Shown piece by piece: positions 5,737 to 10,194 of a stretch of DNA of 10,194 nucleotides. Below the pieces are notes generated by a model. The model did not search any database and had not been told where the DNA came from. It worked only from the letters and a program-made list of their open reading frames with translations. How positions within the stretch are numbered: position 1 is the stretch's first letter; each line of letters starts with the position of its first letter. The stretch spans positions 1 through 10,194 of the forward strand of contig JALTPW010000595.1 of assembly GCA_026999335.1 (NCBI GenBank). Direction: 5' to 3'. A program made the translations under genes and the position numbers. This DNA comes from Chromatiales bacterium (GTDB lineage Bacteria > Pseudomonadota > Gammaproteobacteria > SZUA-152).

Positions 5737-6627
5737 ATGGCGAAACGCTATTCTTCCATCTTTATTCTTGCTGCCGGTGTGCTGCTATCGCCAATACCGG
5801 CCTTAGCGGGGCCTGCACCAGTGATCGAGGCCTCCAGCCAGCCGGGTGCACCAGCCGAGACCGTCAAGGCCCTGGAGGCGCGGCTGGCGCGTGTCGAACG
5901 GCTGTTGGAAAACCGAACCCTGGTTGATATGGCGCTGGCGTTGGAGAGCCTGCAACAGGAAAACCAGCAGTTGCTGGGGCAGTTGGAGGAACAGGCTTAT
6001 GAACTGGAAAGCCTGAAGAAGCGCCAGCGTGACCTGTATCTGGATGTCGATCGTCGTCTGGCCCAGCTGGAGGCCGCGCAGGCAAAGGTAACGGCGGCTG
6101 CCCCGGTTACCCCGATGGCGGGGCTGACGACGCCGTCGATCCCAGCGAAAAATGGGCTGACAGCGGTGGGGTCGGTAGCGACTTCGGTGGCACCGGTGGC
6201 CTCGATCCCGGCTGCTTCCACGCCGAACCCAGTGGACGAGATGGATGCTCATAAAGAGCATGACGATTACGAGCGCGCCTTCAATCTGCTGAAAGAGGGG
6301 CGTTATGACCTCGCGGTGGAGGCCTTCAAGGCCTTCGTGCAGACCTACCCGAAGGGGCGCTACACCGACAATGCACAATACTGGCTGGGTGAGGCCAATT
6401 ATGTACAACGTAATTTCAAGACGGCTCTGAGCGAGTTTGAACAGGTGGTCAATAATTTTCCGAACAGCCCCAAGCGCCCCGATGCCCTGCTGAAGCTGGG
6501 TTACACCTATCAGGCGTTGGGAGACAATGACAAGGCGCGTCTGTCGCTCAACAGTGTGCGAATGAACTACCCTGATACGACGGCGGCGCGCCTGGCGGGC
6601 AAGCGCCTGCAGGAACTCGGCCCCTGA
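5737..6627 (+). CDS. cpoB: Cell division coordinator CpoB (YbgF), periplasmic TPR protein
   Basis: CpoB is a periplasmic protein that links Tol-Pal action to septal peptidoglycan synthesis by PBP1B and LpoB in E. coli. The product is 296 aa (E. coli 263). It has a signal peptide with likely cleavage after PALA (24), and a coiled coil (about 40-118) rich in Leu, Glu and Gln like the trimerisation helix of YbgF. A low-complexity Ala/Pro/Val/Thr linker (about 119-168) precedes a C-terminal TPR domain (about 177-292) with YERAFNLLKEGRYDLAVEAF, NAQYWLGEANYVQRNFKTAL and ALLKLGYTYQALGDNDKARL. It starts 18 nt after pal without an obvious Shine-Dalgarno. The linker is longer than in E. coli. Identity rests on domain order and position; the function in this organism is inferred. 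Confidence 0.93.
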   Translation: MAKRYSSIFILAAGVLLSPIPALAGPAPVIEASSQPGAPAETVKALEARLARVERLLENRTLVDMALALESLQQENQQLLGQLEEQAYELESLKKRQRDLYLDVDRRLAQLEAAQAKVTAAAPVTPMAGLTTPSIPAKNGLTAVGSVATSVAPVASIPAASTPNPVDEMDAHKEHDDYERAFNLLKEGRYDLAVEAFKAFVQTYPKGRYTDNAQYWLGEANYVQRNFKTALSEFEQVVNNFPNSPKRPDALLKLGYTYQALGDNDKARLSLNSVRMNYPDTTAARLAGKRLQELGP

Positions 6628-6664
6628 TCCTGCCTTGCTGCCGGGAAGCTCGCTGGGCCTGTTC

Positions 6665-6697
6665 ATGGATCGCTTTCAGACTTTCCCCGCTCGATGA
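6665..6697 (+). other. Possible minicistron coupled to queE
   Basis: In the 66-nt gap after cpoB, ATG 6665 opens a 10-codon frame (MDRFQTFPAR) whose TGA (6695-6697) overlaps the queE ATG (6694) as ATGA. queE has no clear Shine-Dalgarno, so reinitiation is possible. The peptide matches nothing I know. No terminator and no recognisable preQ1 riboswitch is visible in the gap. Confidence 0.2.
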
Positions 6698-7377
6698 GTG
6701 ACCGTATACCGCACGCCGCAGCGCCGTCGTCCCGACCGGGGGCGCTGAGAATCAGTGAGATCTTCTATTCCCTGCAAGGCGAATCGCGCAGCGTGGGCTG
6801 GCCCACGGTGTTCGTGCGCCTCACCGGCTGCCCGCTGCGCTGCGTCTATTGTGATACCCGCTACGCCTTTCACGGCGGTGAGTGGCGGGACATGCCGGAT
6901 ATCCTCGCCGAGGTGGCTGGCTACCAAGCGCGATTCGTCACCGTCACCGGGGGTGAGCCCCTGGCGCAGGCGGGTTGTCCAGCCCTGCTCGAAGCCCTGT
7001 GTGATGCCGGTTATGCCGTCTCGCTGGAGACCAGTGGTGCGCTGGATATTTCGGCGCTGGATCCGCGTGTCATCCGGGTGATGGATCTGAAAACACCGGG
7101 CTCGGGGGAAGTGGCAAAAAATCGCTGGGACAATATCACCCATCTCACGTCACAGGATCAGATCAAGTTCGTACTGTGCAACCGCAGCGACTACGACTGG
7201 GCCTGCGAGATCATCCAGGCCCATCGGCTTGCGGATCGCTGCGAGGTGCTGATGTCGCCTTGTTTTGCCGGGCTGGACGCCCGCCAGCTGGCCGAGTGGA
7301 TTCTGCAGGATCGCCTGCCGGTTCGCTTTCAACTGCAATTGCACAAGATTCTCTGGGGCGAGGAACAGGGACGATGA
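6694..7377 (+). CDS. queE: 7-carboxy-7-deazaguanine synthase QueE (radical SAM)
   Basis: QueE converts 6-carboxy-5,6,7,8-tetrahydropterin to 7-carboxy-7-deazaguanine using a radical SAM mechanism; this is a cytosolic step in preQ0/queuosine synthesis. The product is 227 aa (E. coli 223). The iron-sulphur motif CPLRCVYC (C46, C50, C53) has the canonical CxxxCxxC spacing. IFYSLQGES (23-31) and the SAM-binding TVTGGEP (83-89) are intact, and the C-terminal QLQLHKILWG segment is family-typical. ATG 6694 fits the family N-terminus, though the first ~17 residues are not conserved. It overlaps queC by 4 nt (ATGA), so the two consecutive pathway enzymes are coupled. queD and queF, which act before and after, are not in the window. 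A queE-queC pair after cpoB is known from Pseudomonas. Confidence 0.96.
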   Translation: MSDRIPHAAAPSSRPGALRISEIFYSLQGESRSVGWPTVFVRLTGCPLRCVYCDTRYAFHGGEWRDMPDILAEVAGYQARFVTVTGGEPLAQAGCPALLEALCDAGYAVSLETSGALDISALDPRVIRVMDLKTPGSGEVAKNRWDNITHLTSQDQIKFVLCNRSDYDWACEIIQAHRLADRCEVLMSPCFAGLDARQLAEWILQDRLPVRFQLQLHKILWGEEQGR

Positions 7378-8099
7378 GCACCGCCGGGCAGAAGGCGCGG
7401 GCCGTGGTGCTGGTCTCCGGCGGGCTGGATTCCGCCACCACCCTGGCCATGGCGCAGGCACAGGGCTACGACTGTTATGCGCTGAGTTTTGATTATGGTC
7501 AGCGTCACCGCATCGAATTGGCCGCCGCACAGCGTGTGGCGCAGGGTGCACGGGAACATCGGGTCATCAAACTGGATCTGCGCGCCATCGGTGGCTCGGC
7601 GCTGACCGACAGCGCCATTGCCGTACCGAAGTCATCGTCAGGCGAAGAGACCGCCGCAGGTATCCCGGTCACCTATGTGCCGGCGCGCAACACCATCTTT
7701 CTCGCCTATGCGCTGGGCTGGGCCGAGGTGTTGGCGGCGCGGCACATCTTTATCGGCGTCAATGCGGTGGACTATTCCGGTTACCCCGACTGCCGTCCCG
7801 AGTTCATTGCGGCCTTTCAGGCCATGGCCAGTCTCGCCACCAAGGCCGGTGTGGAGGGGCAGGGCATACGTATCCACACGCCGTTGATTCAGCTCAGCAA
7901 GGCCGATATCATCCGCGAGGGCACGCGCCTGGGGGTGGACTACCGTGCCACCATTTCCTGTTATGATCCGGATCCGGCCGGTCGTGCCTGTGCTGGCTGC
8001 GATGCCTGCCACCTGCGGGCGGCGGGTTTTAGCGCCGCGGGTGTGGCCGACCCTACCCGCTATCAATCGCCGCTGATTGCCGGGCAAACTGCGGAATGA
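7374..8099 (+). CDS. queC: 7-cyano-7-deazaguanine (preQ0) synthase QueC
   Basis: QueC uses ATP and ammonia to convert 7-carboxy-7-deazaguanine to preQ0, the step right after QueE. The product is 241 aa (E. coli 231). The PP-loop SGGLDS (15-20) opens the ATP-pyrophosphatase fold, followed by FDYGQRH (39-45), VPARNTIF (102-109) and NAVDYSGYPDCRPEF (130-144). Four cysteines, C196, C206, C209 and C212, in the typical SCY...CAGCDAC arrangement form the structural zinc site. ATG 7374 overlaps the queE stop as ATGA, and GAGGA (7360-7364) lies 9 nt upstream inside queE. The reading frame extends upstream to 7176, but that part lies within queE. The stop overlaps the next ATG by 4 nt. All key residues are present. 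Confidence 0.97.
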   Translation: MSTAGQKARAVVLVSGGLDSATTLAMAQAQGYDCYALSFDYGQRHRIELAAAQRVAQGAREHRVIKLDLRAIGGSALTDSAIAVPKSSSGEETAAGIPVTYVPARNTIFLAYALGWAEVLAARHIFIGVNAVDYSGYPDCRPEFIAAFQAMASLATKAGVEGQGIRIHTPLIQLSKADIIREGTRLGVDYRATISCYDPDPAGRACAGCDACHLRAAGFSAAGVADPTRYQSPLIAGQTAE

Positions 8100-8821
8100 T
8101 CGTTCTGTTCAGCGATTTTGGTCTTCGTGGGCCCTATGTCGGGCAGATGAAGGCGGTGTTGTTGCGCGCGGCGCCTGCGGTGCCAGTGGTGGATCTGATG
8201 CATGATGCACCGGTCTTCGACGCGCAGTCTTCCGCCTATCTGCTGGCGGCATTGGTGGATGCCTTTCCCGCTGGCGCGGTATTTCTCTGCGTGGTGGATC
8301 CGGGCGTGGGTAGCACCGGTCGCCGTCCGTTGATACTACGGGCGGGTGAGCACTGCTTCGTGGGGCCGGACAATGGTCTGTTCGAGGTCGTTGCCCGTCG
8401 TCAGACGGCAGCGGTCGAGTGGCGGGAGATCCTGTGGCGCCCGCAAACGCTGTCGGCCAGTTTTCACGGCCGTGACCTGTTCGCCCCGGTAGCAGCGGTG
8501 CTGGCCTGCGGAGAGACGCCACATAGTACCCGGTTGGTGCGAGAGCCAGAGAGTGACTGGCCGGAAGATCTGCCGCGTATTATTTATCTCGATGATTTCG
8601 GCAATGCGATGACCGGCCTGCGCGCCCGCCGATTGCCCGTGGATGCACGACTAGAGGTTAGCGGACAGGTGCTGTCGCGGGCGCGTACCTTTTCCGATGT
8701 GCCGCCGGGGCAGGGGTTTTGGTACGAGAACGCCAATGGTCTGGCCGAGATTGCCGTCAATCAGGGCCATGCCACCAGCGTGCTGGGACTGTCGCTGCGA
8801 CAGCCGGTTCGCGTCGTATAA
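8096..8821 (+). CDS. SAM hydroxide adenosyltransferase (DUF62 / SAM hydrolase family)
   Basis: This belongs to the family related to fluorinase and chlorinase whose common members use water/hydroxide to split S-adenosylmethionine into adenosine and methionine. The product is 241 aa and cytosolic. Family motifs are SDFGLRGPYVGQMK (6-19), VVDPGVGSTGRR (66-77) with D68 and R76/R77, GPDNG (90-94), SFHGRDLFAP (122-131) with H124, and DDFGN (166-170). The Asp-Arg-His set corresponds to the triad described for archaeal SAM hydroxide adenosyltransferases, which argues for hydrolysis over halogenation. The C-terminal domain carries YENANGLAEIAVNQGHA. ATG 8096 overlaps the queC stop (ATGA), implying co-translation with the queuosine genes. 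The biological purpose of such enzymes is poorly understood and a link to queuosine is inference only. Confidence 0.9.
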   Translation: MIVLFSDFGLRGPYVGQMKAVLLRAAPAVPVVDLMHDAPVFDAQSSAYLLAALVDAFPAGAVFLCVVDPGVGSTGRRPLILRAGEHCFVGPDNGLFEVVARRQTAAVEWREILWRPQTLSASFHGRDLFAPVAAVLACGETPHSTRLVREPESDWPEDLPRIIYLDDFGNAMTGLRARRLPVDARLEVSGQVLSRARTFSDVPPGQGFWYENANGLAEIAVNQGHATSVLGLSLRQPVRVV

Positions 8822-8905
8822 CACTTAGGCAACACTGAAACCGAGAATTCAGGCCAATAATTTACAGCCGGCGTGTGGGCTGGTCATCAGAGGGGAATAG
8901 GGTAT
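8822..8905. other. Intergenic gap with weak hairpin and ribosome binding site
   Basis: This 84-nt gap is the first break in an otherwise contiguous coding run from cpoB on. It holds a weak 5-bp hairpin, CAGCC/GGCTG (8865-8869 and 8878-8882), without a U-tract, and a TTTACA (8861-8866) resembling a -35 box but with no acceptable -10. GAGGGG (8890-8895) serves as ribosome binding site for the gene at 8906. No terminator is visible, so read-through from queC is plausible. Confidence 0.4.
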
Positions 8906-10194
8906 ATGCAGGAAGAAGAACATCATGATTCACGGATTTTTCTGGTCTATCTGTTACTGACCACGGTTGTCAGCGGTGCGCTGGTGATGGTCATCGAGGT
9001 CATGGGCTCACGCGTGATGGGGCCGTTTTTTGGTGTCAGCCTGTTTGTCTGGACCTCGCTGATCACCGTTGCGCTGTTGGCTCTGGCCATCGGCTATGCG
9101 CTGGGCGGCATGATTGCGGATCGCACCCAAAGGCCGGCCCTGTTGCTTTTCGCCATTCTGTTTGTGGCCGGTGTGTTGGCCTTGCTGGTGCCGGTACTGA
9201 AGGGGCCGATCCTCAAGGCCAGCCTGCCCCTGGGGCTACGCAGTGGCGCCTTTGCCAGCACCCTGGCGCTGTTTGGCCCGGTATTACTGCTGCTGGGCTG
9301 TGTGTTCCCCTTTTTGGTCAAGCTCGTGGCGCGTGAATTGCACAACATCGGCCGCGTGGTGGGTGGGCTGTCCGCACTGTCGACCATCGGCAGCACCGTG
9401 GGTACCGTCGCCACCGGTTTTTTCCTTATCGCCTATCTGAGCGTGGATCAGATCTTTGCCTTTACCGGCGGTCTGCTGATCCTGCTGTCGGTGGGCTATT
9501 TCGCCTTTTTTCAACGTCGCTGGTGGGCGTTGGTTTTCCTCGTTCTGCCCGTGCTGCTGTATCAACCGCAGCAGGCGGTGTCACGGGTGATGGAGGATGG
9601 CACGGCGGTGAATTTGATCCACAGCGAGGAAAACTACTATGGCAGTCTTAAGGTGGTGGACTACAGCTTTGGCGATATCCGTCATCGGGAAATGATCATC
9701 GACGGCATGGTGCAGGGGGGCATGGATCTCAGCAGTCGTTACTCCACCTATGAATACACGTATTTTTTGCAGTATCTCAGTCGTGCCCTGGTGCCGCAGG
9801 GCGAACGTTGCCTGATGATCGGTCTGGGCATGGGGGTGGTGCCGAGCTGGCTCGAACGGCAGGGGGTACGCTGCGATGTGGTGGACATCAACCCGTCGGT
9901 GGTGGCGGTGGCCCGCGAGTATTTTGATTTCCACATCAGCGGTGACATGCTCATCGAGGACGCCCGCTATTTTCTCAATGCCACCGACCAACGTTATGAC
10001 TATATCGTCTTGGACGTTTTTAGCGGTGATATCACCCCGGGGCACCTGCTCAGTGTCGAGGCGCTGAGCCTGATGCGTGAGCGCCTGCGGCCGGGTGGGG
10101 TGCTGGCCGTCAATCTCATCGGCAGCCTCAAGCGCGAGACCTACATGACCGCTTCGGTGGTGAAGACGCTGGCGGTGGCCTTTGATCAGGTGGT
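8906..10194 (+). CDS. Membrane protein with spermidine-synthase-like domain, 3' partial
   Basis: The frame stays open from ATG 8906 to the window edge (429 codons seen). GAGGGG lies 10 nt upstream. The N-terminal half (about 12-220) has roughly seven hydrophobic segments, including AIGYALGGMIADR (61-73), typical of fused-transporter/spermidine-synthase-like proteins. The C-terminal half (from about 235) is a Rossmann methyltransferase-like fold: IDGMVQ (265-270, like the DGxxQ motif of SpeE), MIGLGMGVVPSWL (304-316, nucleotide-binding loop), DVVDINP (324-330), EDARYFL (351-357) and YIVLDVFSGD (366-375). The last replaces the DSSDP-type motif of true spermidine synthases, so aminopropyl transfer cannot be assumed. 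It probably binds SAM or decarboxylated SAM. Substrate and role are unknown; the 3' end is outside the window. Confidence 0.88.
   Translation, partial: MQEEEHHDSRIFLVYLLLTTVVSGALVMVIEVMGSRVMGPFFGVSLFVWTSLITVALLALAIGYALGGMIADRTQRPALLLFAILFVAGVLALLVPVLKGPILKASLPLGLRSGAFASTLALFGPVLLLLGCVFPFLVKLVARELHNIGRVVGGLSALSTIGSTVGTVATGFFLIAYLSVDQIFAFTGGLLILLSVGYFAFFQRRWWALVFLVLPVLLYQPQQAVSRVMEDGTAVNLIHSEENYYGSLKVVDYSFGDIRHREMIIDGMVQGGMDLSSRYSTYEYTYFLQYLSRALVPQGERCLMIGLGMGVVPSWLERQGVRCDVVDINPSVVAVAREYFDFHISGDMLIEDARYFLNATDQRYDYIVLDVFSGDITPGHLLSVEALSLMRERLRPGGVLAVNLIGSLKRETYMTASVVKTLAVAFDQV

Noticed and set aside
5803..6666. Antisense open frame of 287 codons covering almost all of cpoB
   Set aside because: It lies opposite a clear CpoB frame. 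Its translation is rich in Arg, His and Gln with no domain pattern, as expected from the complement of GC-rich coiled-coil and linker codons. No ribosome binding site or promoter is evident.
6628..6693. PreQ1 riboswitch upstream of queE
   Set aside because: I could not find the short hairpin plus A-rich tail with the anti-Shine-Dalgarno pairing expected of preQ1 aptamers, and the gap follows cpoB directly without a leader transcript signal.
8865..8882. Intrinsic terminator after the SAM hydroxide adenosyltransferase gene
   Set aside because: The stem is only 5 bp with an 8-nt loop and no U-tract follows.

Overview
The window is a gene-dense, GC-rich stretch of a gammaproteobacterial chromosome with every gene on the + strand. 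The order ruvB - ybgC - tolQ - tolR - tolA - tolB - pal - cpoB - queE - queC matches the arrangement I recall from Pseudomonas and relatives. The proteins resemble gammaproteobacterial orthologues closely, for example the RuvB N-terminus and the TolR and TolA transmembrane residues. The GC content and the two downstream genes fit a non-enteric, non-model gammaproteobacterium; I cannot name a genus from sequence alone.

Layout. Positions 1-81 are the non-coding region upstream of ruvB, with a consensus -35 box and an inverted repeat. ruvB (82-1131) encodes the Holliday-junction branch-migration motor. A 141-nt gap with several small hairpins leads to the cell-envelope cluster. That cluster contains ybgC (thioesterase), tolQ and tolR (proton-driven inner-membrane motor), tolA (periplasm-spanning link), tolB (periplasmic propeller), pal (peptidoglycan-binding outer-membrane lipoprotein) and cpoB (coordinator of septal peptidoglycan synthesis). 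Together these constrict the outer membrane at division. Next comes a translationally coupled trio joined by 4-nt ATGA overlaps: queE, queC and a SAM hydroxide adenosyltransferase (DUF62). QueE and QueC make preQ0, the queuosine precursor. After an 84-nt gap, a membrane protein with a C-terminal spermidine-synthase-like domain starts at 8906 and runs off the window.

No gap exceeds 300 nt. I see no mobile element, CRISPR array, tRNA, rRNA or sign of horizontal transfer. Spacing is tight and many starts lack a clear Shine-Dalgarno (ruvB, tolR, tolA, tolB, cpoB, queE), so translational coupling probably matters. The region is mostly ordinary core genome. The points worth a second look are the two SAM-linked genes appended to the queuosine genes, two minicistrons that end exactly on the start codons of tolR and queE, the very short leader of ruvB, the acidic Met/Asp-rich linker of Pal and the charged, Ala-poor stalk of TolA. 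I found no convincing undescribed system.
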